Notes: generated by a model not told the origin, from the sequence alone. A DNA stretch of 64,000 bases from Marinobacter sp. AC-23 (GCF_001858325.1 NZ_MBPP01000001.1:474610-538609), one strand, 5' to 3'. Positions 29,345-39,671 are shown, counted from the first letter of the stretch. A program made the numbers and translations.

Positions 29345-30625
29345 TCAGCTCGCCAGGGCTTTCGTAAGCGTCGCTGCCAAATCACTCTGCGCCACGCTGC
29401 TTTGATCTTCGTCCGAACGCAGCGGTTTAACGACCGCCGTTGCATTCTCTAACTCATTGTCGCCCAAAATTACAGCGTATAGGGCACCACTTCTATCTGC
29501 TTTTTTCATCTGGCTTTTAAAGCTGCCGCCACCACAATGGCTTACAACCACTCGGCTCGGGAGTTCGGTGCGCAACGTTTCTGCAAGCGCCATTGCGGGC
29601 GCGACTGCGGCATCACCCATGGCCGTCACATAAATATCTGCATTGCCATTGGCCTCTTCCGGCACCAAGCCAAGGGTGTCCAATAACAGAATGAGGCGTT
29701 CCAGCCCCATAGCAAAACCAACAGCAGTGGTCGGCTTACCGCCAAGCTGCTCTACCAAGCCGTCGTAGCGGCCACCAGCACAAATTGTTCCCTGGGCGCC
29801 AAGGCTGTCAGTCACCCACTCGAACACAGTTTTGCCGTAGTAGTCGAGCCCTCGAACAAGAGCCGGGTTAACGGTGTAAGCAATACCTGCCGCATCCAGC
29901 AACTCTTTAAGCCGGCCAAAATGCTCACGTGATTCTTCATCCAGATAGTTTTCCAGGCGGGGCGCGTCGATGAGTAACTTACGCGTGCCCGGGTCTTTGC
30001 TGTCCAGAATACGAAGCGGGTTGGTATCAAGGCGGCGCAGGCTGTCTGCATCAAGCTGCGTCTTGTACTGGGCCAGATACTCCACCAAGGCGCCGCGAAA
30101 CTCTTTGCGCGCGGTTGATGAGCCGATGGAGTTGATTTCCAGGCGCGCATGCGTGCCCAACCCTAGCTCCTGCCAAAGCCTGGCCGTAAGAATCAGCAGT
30201 TCCGCATCAATATCCGGGCCTGGCATACCAAAGCATTCCACGCCAATCTGATGAAACTGACGATAACGCCCTTTTTGCGGACGCTCATGCCGGAACATAG
30301 GCCCGGTGTACCAAAGTCTGCGAGTCTGATTAAACAGTAAGCCGTGCTCTTCTGCCGCACGAACACACCCAGCCGTGCCTTCTGGCCGCAGGGTAAGGCT
30401 GTCACCGTTGCGATCTGCAAAGGTGTACATTTCTTTTTCTACGATGTCAGTCACTTCACCAATGGAGCGCTTGAACAGGTCAGTCTGTTCCACCACTGGC
30501 ATGCGAATTTCCTGATAACCGTATTGCCGCAGCACTTTGCGCGCAGTGGATTCGACGAACTGCCAGATTGGTGTCTGTTCTGGCAGAATATCGTTCATCC
30601 CGCGTATTGCCTGAATCTTAGCCAA
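29345..30625 (-). CDS. hisS: Histidyl-tRNA synthetase
   Basis: This 426-residue class II synthetase has the typical start [14 protein letters not shown], motif 2 in [19 protein letters not shown], the histidine-specific loops [14 protein letters not shown] and [14 protein letters not shown], and motif 3 [15 protein letters not shown]-terminal anticodon-binding domain follows. Gene order ispG-hisS-yfgM-bamB-der is conserved. Confidence 0.97.
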   Translation of the reverse strand: MAKIQAIRGMNDILPEQTPIWQFVESTARKVLRQYGYQEIRMPVVEQTDLFKRSIGEVTDIVEKEMYTFADRNGDSLTLRPEGTAGCVRAAEEHGLLFNQTRRLWYTGPMFRHERPQKGRYRQFHQIGVECFGMPGPDIDAELLILTARLWQELGLGTHARLEINSIGSSTARKEFRGALVEYLAQYKTQLDADSLRRLDTNPLRILDSKDPGTRKLLIDAPRLENYLDEESREHFGRLKELLDAAGIAYTVNPALVRGLDYYGKTVFEWVTDSLGAQGTICAGGRYDGLVEQLGGKPTTAVGFAMGLERLILLLDTLGLVPEEANGNADIYVTAMGDAAVAPAMALAETLRTELPSRVVVSHCGGGSFKSQMKKADRSGALYAVILGDNELENATAVVKPLRSDEDQSSVAQSDLAATLTKALAS

Positions 30626-30678
30626 TGTAAACCCTTAGTTCTTTCTGGATAATCATGCCGGACCGAGGAGTTAACCGA

Positions 30679-31796
30679 TCACTTGCCTGAACGCACAATA
30701 ATGGCAGCTTCCTGCTCTTTACGGCGTGCGATCTCTTCCCGGACAAGCCGCTCAAGATCATCAGTAAGATTGGCATTATCAAGTTTTTGGTTCGGCTTAC
30801 CCGCCCTGTAAAACAGGTTTTTAGGGCTTCCACCGGTCAGCCCAATATCCGCCACTTTGGCTTCACCTGGACCATTCACAATGCAGCCGATAATAGCGAC
30901 GTCCAGAGCTTCTTTTACATCTTCAAGCCGAACTTCGAGGTCGTTCATGGTCTGAATCACATCAAAATTCTGGCGTGAGCAGCTAGGGCAGGCAATAAAA
31001 TTAATACCACGGCTTCGCAGCCGCAGACTTTTTAGAATATCGAAACCTACTTTGATTTCCTGGACCGGATCCGCTGCCAAAGAAACCCGGATTGTGTCGC
31101 CAATGCCGTCCATCAACAACATACCAAGGCCAATGGATGACTTAACCGTGCCTGATCGCAGGCCACCGGCTTCGGTGATACCAAGGTGCAGGGGTTGATC
31201 AATCTGGGTCGCAATTTGGCGATACGCGGCCACAGTCATGAAAACCTCTGAGGCTTTCAGGCTGACTTTGAATTCCTGAAAATCGTGCCGGTCCAGAATG
31301 TCGATATGACGCATCGCAGACTCAACCAATGCTTCGTGTGTAGGCTCACCGTATTTGCGCTGAAGATCTTTTTCCAACGAGCCGGCATTTACGCCGATAC
31401 GCATAGGAATGCCACGATCACGGCACGCACTGATCACCGCACTCACCCGGTCTTCGCGGCCAATATTGCCTGGATTAATCCGCAGGCAATCCACTCCCAG
31501 TTCAGCTACCCGTAGTGCTATTTTATGGTCAAAATGGATATCGGCTACCAAGGGAAGGGACACCCGCTCGCGTATCTTGCCGAAAGCATCCGCTGCCTCC
31601 ATTGAAGGTACTGACACTCTTACTATATCGGCACCCGCATCCTGCAGCGCAGTGATCTGACCCACCGTTGCGTCTACATCGCAGGTGTTAGTGTTTGTCA
31701 TGCTCTGCACCGCGATTGGCGCATCGCCACCAACGGGTACGTCCCTACCATGATCTGGCGGGATTTGCGTCTCTTGATCGGGGATTCCTGTTTCAT
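30679..31796 (-). CDS. ispG: 4-hydroxy-3-methylbut-2-enyl diphosphate synthase (frameshifted near the start)
   Basis: This 4Fe-4S enzyme carries out the sixth step of the MEP isoprenoid pathway. Cluster cysteines are in ACPSCSRQ and CIVNGPGEA. The readable frame begins only at [16 protein letters not shown], but upstream sequence encodes ATG-AAA-CAG-GAA (M at 31796) and [11 protein letters not shown]. One G is missing from a G4 run at about 31743-31745; restoring it gives [17 protein letters not shown] and the standard 372 residues. Probable sequence error in an essential gene. Confidence 0.95.
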
Positions 31797-31832
31797 TTGC
31801 TTATGACCGAAATAGATAAATGCAAAAAGTGT

Positions 31833-32774
31833 TCAGATTGTCAGCGTGAACTCAGAGCGATTATTCACCGCCGGAAAATCGCTAATGTCCACAGTCTCGC
31901 CCTGAAAGCGAATTGTTTTGACGGTGTTTACCGCGCCGATAACCACATTCAAAGGCGCTTTACCTGATACTTCGAGCCGCTCTCCAGCTCTTTTCATAGT
32001 GCTTGTCAGGCGATTTCCGCTGGCATCACGAACCTGTACCCAGCAATCACCGGTAAACACTATTTCCAGCTTGCCCGCTACAGGGCTGAGCGCTTCACTT
32101 ACCGGCGGCTGAGCCAGAGCGGGCTCGGTGGTTTGAGCAACAACCGGTATCTGATCGTCTACTAATTCTTCAGGTGGAGCGGAAGCAGCATGCTCATCTG
32201 AAGACACCGCGCCGACATTGTCTGGCTCATTGTTAAAACCACCATCACCCGTCGCTATCTGCATGCCCGATTCGTCCACTGACTCATTGGCATCAACCTG
32301 CTGTTCGGATTCAACCGCTGCTGAGCGATCCGCCACGGCCTCTCCATTACCAAGCTTCGGCAAAACAAACATAACAACCAACGCACCAACAATCACAGCC
32401 ACGGCAACTAACAAAAACAACTTGGCAATCCTGCGCTTTTTGCGCCTGCGACGCTCAAGGTCCACCAACGGGTTTGCCTCCAGCTCGCGTTCCTTTTGCA
32501 AACGAGCGGGTTCAAGCTCCAGGTTCAGTTCCGCAATAATTGCGTCTCCATCAAGACCAACCTGCTTCGCATAGGCCCGAGCGTAACCTTTAAGGAACAG
32601 CTCGCTGTCAATCTGGTCGTATTCTCCGTTTTCAATGGACTGGATAATACCGTTTCTCAAATGCTGCGCATCAGCAATCTGAGAAACACTCAGCCCAAGT
32701 TTCTCTCTTGCCTGCTTCAACTGCTGGCCAACGGGCTTGTTCGCTACGGTTTGTTGAGTGTCATCACTTGTCAT
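31833..32774 (-). CDS. rodZ: RodZ-like cell-shape protein
   Basis: This 313-residue protein has an N-terminal cytoplasmic helix-turn-helix (VGQQLKQAREKLGLSVSQIA, about 15-34), a basic stretch RRRRKKRR, one membrane helix (about 118-137), an acidic Ser/Glu/Val-rich periplasmic linker and a C-terminal DUF4115 domain (GKLEIVFTGDCWVQVRDASG). This is the architecture of RodZ, which links MreB to the elongation machinery. Its start overlaps the pilF stop by 11 bases. Confidence 0.92.
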   Translation of the reverse strand: MTSDDTQQTVANKPVGQQLKQAREKLGLSVSQIADAQHLRNGIIQSIENGEYDQIDSELFLKGYARAYAKQVGLDGDAIIAELNLELEPARLQKERELEANPLVDLERRRRKKRRIAKLFLLVAVAVIVGALVVMFVLPKLGNGEAVADRSAAVESEQQVDANESVDESGMQIATGDGGFNNEPDNVGAVSSDEHAASAPPEELVDDQIPVVAQTTEPALAQPPVSEALSPVAGKLEIVFTGDCWVQVRDASGNRLTSTMKRAGERLEVSGKAPLNVVIGAVNTVKTIRFQGETVDISDFPAVNNRSEFTLTI

Positions 32775-33564
32775 TAGAAATCAGCGCCTTGTATTGTTGG
32801 TACTCTACTGACTCCGGGAAATTATTCTTTAACTGCAACACCAGGCTAGCTTCCTGGTTTCCATCCCCAAAGTGCCGCGCGATTCTAATGCCTGTTAGCA
32901 GACTCTCAGGGGAGTGTTGCAGGCGTTCGCTTCTCTGCATGATTTGTATCAGCCGATCATAATGGCGCGCAGCGCCAGCAATATCGCCAGATTCCACCAT
33001 AACCCGGGAAAGTGAAAGTAACGAACGAGCATCGCCGCGAGTCAACTCAGTTGCGCGACGATAGGAGACAGCAGCTTCTGCCTTAAGACCAAGACGCTCC
33101 TGTGTCATACCAAGATTGTAGAAAACAGAACCACGATCTTTGTAATTGGTATCCTTGGATGCGGCCAGAAACTGGTCACGGGATTCTTTCAGGCGTCCTT
33201 GGGAATAAAGAAATGCACCGTAATACACTCTGCCACGGGTGTAACTGGGGTCGTTGGACACAGCTTGTTTGAAACTTTCTTCTGCAAGTTCCGCATCACC
33301 GTCGCTATTGTAGATGAGCCCGAACGCGGCAAGCGCCTGCGGGCTATCTGGATCAAGTTCAAGAGCGCGATCCAAGTGGTGCCGGGCCCGTTCGGTATTG
33401 CCTTGGCCGATATAAGCGGTGGCAAGCTGAACGTAGTTGTCGATAGCTTTCTGCTCATCGGCTTCGCGGGTGAAGCGGCTATCCGTTGTGGTAACACACC
33501 CGGAAATAAAGAGAGCGACCAGCAAGGTTGCTACCGCAGCAAAATATCCATTTACCGATTTCAT
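32764..33564 (-). CDS. pilF: Type IV pilus biogenesis lipoprotein PilF/PilW
   Basis: This lipoprotein has a signal ending LFISGC and six or so TPR units (LATAYIGQGNTERARHHLDR, YYGAFLYSQGRLKESRDQF). PilF is the pilotin that helps the secretin PilQ reach and assemble in the outer membrane. I start at MKSVNGYFAAV (33564), which gives a standard signal; an ATG five codons upstream (33579) directly abuts GCGAGGA and is possible too. The order rlmN-pilF-rodZ-ispG is the usual one. Confidence 0.92.
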   Translation of the reverse strand: MKSVNGYFAAVATLLVALFISGCVTTTDSRFTREADEQKAIDNYVQLATAYIGQGNTERARHHLDRALELDPDSPQALAAFGLIYNSDGDAELAEESFKQAVSNDPSYTRGRVYYGAFLYSQGRLKESRDQFLAASKDTNYKDRGSVFYNLGMTQERLGLKAEAAVSYRRATELTRGDARSLLSLSRVMVESGDIAGAARHYDRLIQIMQRSERLQHSPESLLTGIRIARHFGDGNQEASLVLQLKNNFPESVEYQQYKALISNDK

Positions 33565-33613
33565 AGCCACAGATTGCATTCCTCGCAGGTTAAAAAAAAC
33601 AGCAAGCGCCCGC

Positions 33614-34726
33614 TCAAGGATTCACTTGCTGAACATTAATGTATCGCTGACTTCTGCGGGTGCGATCCTCTACCTGGCCAACGAGCTGGCCACAAGCAGC
33701 ATCAATATCATCGCCACGGGGCGTTCTGATTGTCGCGACATAACCGGCTTCGTTCAGCACAGCTTGAAAACGCCGGGTAGCGTTGGTGCTAGGCCGACGA
33801 AAATCACTTTCGGGGAACGGATTAAAGGGGATAAGGTTGATCTTACATGGAAGATCCCGAAGCAGCTCAGCAAGCTCGTGAGCGTGCTCTGGTTTATCGT
33901 TCATCCCCTCAATAACCGTGTACTCAATCGTCGCTTTGCGCTTTTCGGGCAAACGGCTGAAATAGCGTTTCGTTGCCGCCAGAAGTTCCGCAATCGGATA
34001 CTTCTTATTGAGCGGAACCAGCTTGTTCCTCAACTCATCATTGGGGGCATGCAGCGAAATGGCCAGTGAAACATCGGTAACTTCGGCTAGCTTATCAATA
34101 GCCGGAACAACACCGGAGGTACTCAGCGTAACTCGACGCTTGGAGATGCCATATGCGAGGTCTTCCATCATCAGATTCATCGCATCCACAACGTTGTCAA
34201 AGTTCATCAGAGGCTCTCCCATCCCCATCATAACAACGTTGGTGATTGGCCGTTCAGGGCCTGGCTCAAATGGCATAAACGCCTTTCGCGCAACCCATAC
34301 CTGCCCGATAATCTCTGCTGCAGTCAGGTTACGGTTAAAGCCACGCTTGCCCGTTGAGCAGAAGGTACAGTCAAGGGTGCAACCGATTTGCGAGGAGACA
34401 CACAACGTACCCCGTTCGCCATCTGGGATTAGCACAGTCTCTACACTGTTGCCGTTATCCATGCGCATGACCCACTTACGGGTGCCGTCTTTTGACGTTT
34501 CGTCATAGACAACTTCCGGGCCATGAATCACGGCCACTTGCTTGAGCTTTTCCCGCAGGGGTTTACTCACATTAGTCATTTGATCGAAGTCATCCACACC
34601 ACGCTGATGCATCCACTGCAGCAACTGAGTGGCGCGAAAGCGCTTTTCTCCCAAGGTTTCAAAGTACGCCTCAAGCTTATCTCTCGGCATCCCCAGAAGG
34701 TTGGTTTTTTCAGCGGCCGCTGTCAT
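33614..34726 (-). CDS. rlmN: Dual-specificity 23S rRNA / tRNA adenine C2-methyltransferase RlmN
   Basis: This radical-SAM enzyme methylates C2 of A2503 in 23S rRNA and A37 in some tRNAs. The cluster motif [14 protein letters not shown], the SAM segment [16 protein letters not shown] and the C-terminal Cys in [10 protein letters not shown] are present. I start at [12 protein letters not shown] (34726); the 22-residue upstream extension runs into the ndk-rlmN hairpin and is not conserved. About 370 residues. Confidence 0.96.
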   Translation of the reverse strand: MTAAAEKTNLLGMPRDKLEAYFETLGEKRFRATQLLQWMHQRGVDDFDQMTNVSKPLREKLKQVAVIHGPEVVYDETSKDGTRKWVMRMDNGNSVETVLIPDGERGTLCVSSQIGCTLDCTFCSTGKRGFNRNLTAAEIIGQVWVARKAFMPFEPGPERPITNVVMMGMGEPLMNFDNVVDAMNLMMEDLAYGISKRRVTLSTSGVVPAIDKLAEVTDVSLAISLHAPNDELRNKLVPLNKKYPIAELLAATKRYFSRLPEKRKATIEYTVIEGMNDKPEHAHELAELLRDLPCKINLIPFNPFPESDFRRPSTNATRRFQAVLNEAGYVATIRTPRGDDIDAACGQLVGQVEDRTRRSQRYINVQQVNP

Positions 34727-34752
34727 TTTATAACCTCGATCAAATAACCAAT

Positions 34753-34779
34753 GCGGGGGCTGCCGGCGGCAGCCCCCGA
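34753..34779 (-). terminator. Hairpin between ndk and rlmN
   Basis: GGGGGCTGCC-GGC-GGCAGCCCCC forms a very stable 10-bp GC-rich stem just after ndk. There is no T tract on the minus strand, so it may be an attenuator or an RNA-stability element separating ndk from rlmN. Confidence 0.55.
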
Positions 34780-34788
34780 CCAACAAAA

Positions 34789-35217
34789 TCAACCGCGTGG
34801 GCAGATTTCGTTGTCATTGAAAAAATAGGCGATTTCACGCTCTGCAGACTCTGCAGAATCAGAACCGTGTGCCGCGTTGGCATCGATTGATGTAGCGAAA
34901 TCAGCGCGGATTGTTCCAGCTTCAGCTTCCTTCGGGTTAGTAGCACCCATCAGGTCACGATTCTTCAGGATGGCGCCTTCGCCTTCCAGAACCTGAACGA
35001 CAACGGGCCCGGACGTCATGAACGCAACCAGGTCGTTAAAGAACGGACGCTCTTTGTGCTCAGCGTAAAAGCCTTCCGCCTGCTCCTGAGTAAGATGCAT
35101 CATGCGTGAAGCGACGATGTTCAAGCCAGCCTTCTCGAAACGGCTGTAAATTTCACCGATGACATTCTTTGCAACAGCATCGGGCTTGATAATGGAAAAC
35201 GTACGTTCATTAGCCAT
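34789..35217 (-). CDS. ndk: Nucleoside diphosphate kinase
   Basis: This 142-residue enzyme transfers gamma-phosphate between NTPs and NDPs. It opens with [15 protein letters not shown], and [16 protein letters not shown] contains the phosphorylated catalytic His (near residue 117). AGTIRADFA is the other family signature. In Pseudomonas relatives the isc genes are directly upstream; here iscS is, but iscU-iscA-hscBA-fdx are not present. Confidence 0.97.
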   Translation of the reverse strand: MANERTFSIIKPDAVAKNVIGEIYSRFEKAGLNIVASRMMHLTQEQAEGFYAEHKERPFFNDLVAFMTSGPVVVQVLEGEGAILKNRDLMGATNPKEAEAGTIRADFATSIDANAAHGSDSAESAEREIAYFFNDNEICPRG

Positions 35218-35299
35218 GGTATTTCTCCAGTAGGGTTTAGGTTAATAGGGTACGGGTAAATTTCAGGCCTGAGATTATACGCAGTCGAAGGCCCACTGC

Positions 35300-36448
35300 C
35301 TACCGCACTGCACGAAGGCGGGTAACCACATCAACAATTTGCGCGCTGGCAAAGATGATTTCATCCGCAGTTGTGTAGCGCCCTATTGAAAAACGCAATG
35401 CGCGATGTGCCACTTCATCGCTTAACCCGATACCACGGAGCACATAAGACGACTCTACCGCAGCAGAAGCGCAAGCGGAGCCGGAGGAGACTGCCAGATC
35501 CCTAAGACCCAGCATCATAGATTCCGCATCCACACCTTCAAATGAAAGGTTGATAATTCCCGGAACACGAAACATCTCCGAACCGTTGAGGGTTACCCCA
35601 GACAGCCCACTCAAGCCTTTCAGGAAAGACGCACGCAAGCCTTCCAGGTGCCCGATCTCACTCTCAAGAGAAGATTCGGCGATCGCGAACGCTTTACCCA
35701 TTCCCGCAATTTGGTGGGTTGGCAAGGTTCCTGAACGCATACCCCGCTCATGACCACCACCATGAATCTGAGCATTTATACGCACATCTGGCGAACGCCG
35801 GACATAAAGCGCGCCCACACCCTTGGGGCCGTATACTTTATGGCCGGAAAGAGACAACAGATCCACAGGCATGGCAGTCACATCTATGGGTAGCTTACCA
35901 GCGGCCTGAGCAGCGTCTACATGAAATAGCACGCCACGGCTCCGAAGCTCTGCGCCTATAGCGGCCGTATCGGTGACACTGCCTAATTCATTATTTACCA
36001 GCATCAGGCTGACAAGAACGGTTTCTGGTTTTAGCGCTTCAAATACCTGCTCTGGCTGTATGCGACCATCGCGACCAGGCTTTAGCCAAGTCACTTCAGC
36101 ACCTTGCGCCTCTAGCCACTTGCACGTATCAACAACCGCTTTGTGCTCAATTGTGGAGGTTATGAGGTGTGCGTTGTCACGACCGGCCACCGCACCCTTA
36201 ATAGCCAGGTTATCGGATTCGGTTGCACCAGACGTCCAGACAATTTCGCGGGGATCGGCGTGAATCAATCTTGCGACCTGGCTCCGAGCTGATTCGACTG
36301 CAGCTTCCGCTTGCCAACCGAACCCGTGCGACCGTGAGGCCGGATTGCCAAAAAAGCCATCCGGAGTCAGGTACTTGATCATCTCATCAGCGACAGCGGG
36401 GTCAACGGGTGTTGTTGCCGCGTAATCGAGGTATACAGGCTTTTTCAT
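35300..36448 (-). CDS. iscS: Cysteine desulfurase IscS, short C-terminus
   Basis: This PLP enzyme releases sulfur from cysteine for Fe-S clusters and tRNA thiolation. The PLP Lys is K204 in [10 protein letters not shown], and the catalytic-loop Cys is C326 in [18 protein letters not shown]. At 382 residues it is about 20 shorter than E. coli IscS and stops at VVTRLRAVR, lacking the tail that in E. coli helps bind IscU. I checked the other frames past the stop and see no hidden tail. The gene is 18 bases after iscR, but no iscU follows; the next gene is ndk. Confidence 0.94.
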   Translation of the reverse strand: MKKPVYLDYAATTPVDPAVADEMIKYLTPDGFFGNPASRSHGFGWQAEAAVESARSQVARLIHADPREIVWTSGATESDNLAIKGAVAGRDNAHLITSTIEHKAVVDTCKWLEAQGAEVTWLKPGRDGRIQPEQVFEALKPETVLVSLMLVNNELGSVTDTAAIGAELRSRGVLFHVDAAQAAGKLPIDVTAMPVDLLSLSGHKVYGPKGVGALYVRRSPDVRINAQIHGGGHERGMRSGTLPTHQIAGMGKAFAIAESSLESEIGHLEGLRASFLKGLSGLSGVTLNGSEMFRVPGIINLSFEGVDAESMMLGLRDLAVSSGSACASAAVESSYVLRGIGLSDEVAHRALRFSIGRYTTADEIIFASAQIVDVVTRLRAVR

Positions 36449-36466
36449 AGAATACAGGAGCTTGAT

Positions 36467-36967
36467 TCAGGCGGGCGCCTGATCGATAGTCAGACGCTCG
36501 GTATTAATCGTGTCGGAATCGCCTTCAGACTGACGGCGGTTCTGTCGGTCCGCAACTTGGCGGATTTCATGTCTTAGCATCAGATCCCCAAGACTAATCC
36601 CGCTGAGGAACTGATGAATCTGATCACTCAGATCGGACCATAGATGATGGGTCAGGCATTTTTCACCATTTTGGCAATCACCTTTATTTCCACATCGGGT
36701 CGTATCGAGAGACTCATTCACCGCATCAACAACATCCGCAATGTAGATATCGGCTGCACCCCGGCTCAGATGGTAACCACCACCAGGCCCGCGAATGCTA
36801 GCGACCAGGTCACGACGACGAAGACGTGAGAAAAGCTGCTCCAGATAGGAAAGCGATATCTCCTGACGGGCTGAAATATCCGCAAGAGTTACGGGCCCCT
36901 GCCCCCCATGGAGAGCAAGATCCAGCATGGCCGTAACAGCGTAGCGGCCTTTGGTAGTCAACTTCAT
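36467..36967 (-). CDS. iscR: Fe-S cluster-binding Rrf2-family regulator IscR
   Basis: This 166-residue regulator has an N-terminal winged helix ([20 protein letters not shown]) and cluster ligands C92, C98, C104 and H107, the same numbering as E. coli IscR, so it should sense Fe-S status with a 2Fe-2S cluster. It lies directly before iscS and behind a promoter that contains a strong type-1 IscR half-site (37028-37043), which argues for autoregulation. The C-terminal tail (after about residue 140) is not conserved. Confidence 0.95.
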   Translation of the reverse strand: MKLTTKGRYAVTAMLDLALHGGQGPVTLADISARQEISLSYLEQLFSRLRRRDLVASIRGPGGGYHLSRGAADIYIADVVDAVNESLDTTRCGNKGDCQNGEKCLTHHLWSDLSDQIHQFLSGISLGDLMLRHEIRQVADRQNRRQSEGDSDTINTERLTIDQAPA

Positions 36968-37010
36968 GGCATCAGCCCGTGATGGGATTGAATCTCAGTA
37001 TGAGAAGTCG

Positions 37011-37043
37011 AGTATGAATTGACCAAGTAATTCAGTCAAGTAT
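37011..37043 (-). promoter_or_regulatory. iscRS promoter with IscR-type operator
   Basis: On the minus strand TTGACT (-35), a 17-base spacer and CATACT (-10) lie about 45-75 bases before iscR. Overlapping the -35, ATACTTGACTGAATTA matches all 16 positions of the left part of the type-1 IscR consensus as I remember it (ATASYYGACTRWWWYA); the right arm is poor. This is the expected arrangement for repression by holo-IscR. Confidence 0.6.
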
Positions 37044-37823
37044 TCAGCCGCGATCCTCGCTTTCATCACGCACGCAGTCAAAGTCATCTTCATCCAGAAC
37101 CGGCAAATCACCGTTCTGGTATTCGCTGTTAACCTTCCGAAGCGCCTGACACATATTCTCAAGGCGCTCATCCACCGCATGCATGTGGTCAAGCAGTGCG
37201 CGTACAGAACGAGCCACCGGGTCAGGCATCTCCTCGGTTACACCGTAGGCATCGAAGCCCATGCGCTCCTCCATAACCTTGCGACGGGCATCGTCTTCCG
37301 ATTTCTGCCTCACAATGATTCTGCCTGGGATACCCACAACCGTAGCGCCAGCGGGAACGGCCTTGGTAACCACGGAATTCGAGCCGATTTTGGCACCTTC
37401 ACCCACTTCAAAAGGCCCCAGTATTTTTGCGCCGGCACCCACAACCACGCCATCGCCAATAGTAGGGTGGCGTTTGCCTTTATTCCAACTGGTGCCGCCA
37501 AGGGTGACACCCTGGTACAAGGTAACGTCGTCGCCAATAACAGCTGTTTCGCCAATAACCACACCCATGCCATGGTCAATAAAAAACCGCCGACCTATCG
37601 TGGCTCCCGGGTGTATTTCTATACCTGTAAGCCACCGAGTCAACGTGGAGATGGTACGAGCTAGCCACTTAAACCCGGCATTCCACAACCAATGGGAAAA
37701 CCGATGAATTAACAGAGCGTGAAGCCCAGGATAATTCGTCAAAACTTCAAAGGTATTTCGGGCAGCCGGATCCCGATGAAAAACGCTTTTAATGTCTTCA
37801 CGCAAATGCCTAAACATGGCCAT
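37044..37823 (-). CDS. cysE: Serine O-acetyltransferase
   Basis: This left-handed beta-helix acetyltransferase makes O-acetylserine, the cysteine precursor. The N-terminal helical part begins [19 protein letters not shown], followed by the hexapeptide-repeat domain with [20 protein letters not shown] (active-site His and the AcCoA groove) and [16 protein letters not shown]. The start is MAMFRHL (37823) or MFRHL (37817), and both overlap the trmJ end. It is longer at the C-terminus than the minimal form. Placement next to iscRS links cysteine supply with sulfur use. Confidence 0.93.
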   Translation of the reverse strand: MAMFRHLREDIKSVFHRDPAARNTFEVLTNYPGLHALLIHRFSHWLWNAGFKWLARTISTLTRWLTGIEIHPGATIGRRFFIDHGMGVVIGETAVIGDDVTLYQGVTLGGTSWNKGKRHPTIGDGVVVGAGAKILGPFEVGEGAKIGSNSVVTKAVPAGATVVGIPGRIIVRQKSEDDARRKVMEERMGFDAYGVTEEMPDPVARSVRALLDHMHAVDERLENMCQALRKVNSEYQNGDLPVLDEDDFDCVRDESEDRG

Positions 37824-38673
37824 CGTCCTGTCCGGCGGGCGGGTTACCCGCCTGGGTTGATTTGTTATTTCCCGACGCACCTGCAGCCTTCTGCACGGCA
37901 CTTAAAACGCCTCGAAGAATATTTATTTCCATCTGATCAAGCTTTGCCCGCTGAAACAGCCGGCGCAATCGAGACATCAACTGCCTTGGGTTGTCCCTGC
38001 GATGAAAATCAACATCATGCAATGTTTGCTCAAGGTGACTATAAAAGCCCTCAACATCCCCTACCTTGGCGGCAGGTACATCCCAACCATCATCACCTGG
38101 CGCCGTCATCGGCTTTAAGTAGTGGCTACCCTCCCCCGTTTCAAGGTTGCGCAGATAAAGCATTCGCAACTCGTAGCACATAATCTGAACCGCCATAGAC
38201 AAGTTCAACGAACTGTAATCGGGGTTCGACGGGATATGGATATGGTAATGGCAACGATGCAGCTCATCATTACTCAGACCGTGATTTTCTCGCCCGAAAA
38301 CCAGCGCCACCGGCCCGGCTTGGCTATTTTCTGCGGCAATGACTGCGGCTTCAGGCGGCGGCACTACTGGCCAAGGTATCTTCCGGCCCCGGGCACTGGT
38401 ACCCAACACCATCACACAATCTTCCAGCGCTTCATCCAGCGTCGATACAACCTTGGCGCGATCGAGTATATCGGAGGCGCCGGCTGCACGGGCGTAAGAT
38501 GCTTCATCCGGAAAAGATTTCGGATTAACCAGCCATAGATTTGCGAGCTGCATGTTTTTCATGGCCCGAGCCACAGCCCCGATATTGCCTGAGTGCGACG
38601 TCTCAACAAGGACAATTCGGATCTGATCCTGAAACGCGTCCGGCCCTTCCAGGGGCGGAGATGGTTTGTGCAT
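37810..38673 (-). CDS. trmJ: tRNA (cytidine/uridine-2'-O-)-methyltransferase TrmJ
   Basis: This SPOUT-fold methyltransferase modifies position 32 of tRNAs. Motifs: [20 protein letters not shown] near the start, [17 protein letters not shown] and [20 protein letters not shown] forming the SAM-binding knot. The C-terminal helical extension includes [12 protein letters not shown] start at [10 protein letters not shown] (38673). Divergent from the SuhB-like gene, as trmJ and suhB are in most relatives. Confidence 0.93.
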   Translation of the reverse strand: MHKPSPPLEGPDAFQDQIRIVLVETSHSGNIGAVARAMKNMQLANLWLVNPKSFPDEASYARAAGASDILDRAKVVSTLDEALEDCVMVLGTSARGRKIPWPVVPPPEAAVIAAENSQAGPVALVFGRENHGLSNDELHRCHYHIHIPSNPDYSSLNLSMAVQIMCYELRMLYLRNLETGEGSHYLKPMTAPGDDGWDVPAAKVGDVEGFYSHLEQTLHDVDFHRRDNPRQLMSRLRRLFQRAKLDQMEINILRGVLSAVQKAAGASGNNKSTQAGNPPAGQDDGHV

Positions 38674-38716
38674 TGGTGGCAAGCCCAAAGTTAAAATTTA
38701 AGGGCGGCAATGATAC

Positions 38717-38736
38717 CAGAAAGCGGCCGCTTTCTG
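38717..38736. promoter_or_regulatory. 20-bp perfect palindrome between trmJ and the SuhB-like gene
   Basis: CAGAAAGCGG is followed directly by its reverse complement. It lies in the divergent 171-base promoter region. It could be a dimer-binding operator; I do not recognise the protein. Confidence 0.4.
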
Positions 38737-38811
38737 CGCCCCCGAATAACTGCTGATATCTTGCCGTCCGTGCTTTCACTGAGTCAAAAAGCATACAAGA
38801 GGGGGGATCTT

Positions 38812-38820
38812 TGCTATCAT
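38812..38820 (+). promoter_or_regulatory. Extended -10 promoter of the SuhB-like gene
   Basis: TG-C-TATCAT is a good extended -10 element 24 bases before the ATG at 38845. The -35 region is weak, which is tolerated for extended -10 promoters. Confidence 0.45.
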
Positions 38821-38844
38821 GCCCGGCCTTAACACACCCGGATA

Positions 38845-39657
38845 ATGAACACTCAGATGCAACCAGCTATCAAAATGGCCCTGCGCGTCGCGCGTCAGGG
38901 GTCGGATTACCTGAAAGCCCACTTCGAGCGCCAGGAGCCTACCGGAAAGGATGACGAAGAACGTCGCCTCCAGTTGGACCGGGTCGAGCAGTCCATTTAT
39001 GACAACTTTGCCGAGCAACTCGAAAAAGCTTACAAAGATCACACCATCGCGCCGCTGAACGAAGCAGACGCCGGAACCAGCGAAAGAAGCTGGCATATTT
39101 TTCCGGTCATGGGTCGCGAGAATTTCCTCCGAGGCATTCCCGAGTTCGCCTTGGCTTTGGCTCAGAAGAAGAACAACCGCACGGAAAACCTTCTTCTGGT
39201 TAATCCGGTTACCGGTGAAGAATACTCGGCTAGCCGCGGTCGTGGCGCCGCACTAAACAGCCGCAGAATAAGAGCGTCTGACATCAAGCACGCTGAAAAA
39301 GCTGCGTTCGCAACCAACTTGCTGGACCAGGCGCGCAAAGGCGACAACCCGCTTCTTTGGGGCGAGATGGCCGCAGTTCTGGCCCAGAATTCCTCCATGT
39401 TCCGTACATCAGGCTGCGTTGTTCTTGATATTGCGCGGGTATCGGCAGGCCTTTTGGATGCAGCAGTTATATTCCGTCCAGAAGCAGCGGACCTGGATTT
39501 CGGTGTAACCTTAGCGATGGAGTCCGGTGCACTTACCGCCGACTTTTCAGGCAACCCGTCAACAGACAAAGCCCGTCAACTGGTGGTTGCGAACCCCAAA
39601 CTGTTCCGGGAAGTTCTGAAGATCCTGCATCCGTTCCGTGGTCGCATACCTGGCTAA
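38845..39657 (+). CDS. SuhB-like inositol monophosphatase family protein, catalytic residues lost
   Basis: This 270-residue protein occupies the suhB locus (divergent from trmJ) and shares family features such as SASRGRGAALNSRRIRASD (about 128-146) and FALALAQKKN. However, the metal-binding motif DPLDGT is F86-P-V-M-G-R, the GEES motif is replaced by PLNEADAG (about 70-77), and the WDxAAG motif is FGVTLAM near 219. All the metal ligands I would expect are gone, so it is probably not a phosphatase. E. coli SuhB also acts in rRNA antitermination with NusA independent of catalysis, so a retained non-catalytic role is plausible (inference). Confidence 0.85.
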   Translation: MNTQMQPAIKMALRVARQGSDYLKAHFERQEPTGKDDEERRLQLDRVEQSIYDNFAEQLEKAYKDHTIAPLNEADAGTSERSWHIFPVMGRENFLRGIPEFALALAQKKNNRTENLLLVNPVTGEEYSASRGRGAALNSRRIRASDIKHAEKAAFATNLLDQARKGDNPLLWGEMAAVLAQNSSMFRTSGCVVLDIARVSAGLLDAAVIFRPEAADLDFGVTLAMESGALTADFSGNPSTDKARQLVVANPKLFREVLKILHPFRGRIPG

Positions 39658-39671
39658 AGCAAATATTCGGG

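Noticed and set aside
30679..31710. N-terminally truncated IspG
   Set aside because: The missing N-terminus is encoded upstream in another frame; one added G restores the full 372 residues.
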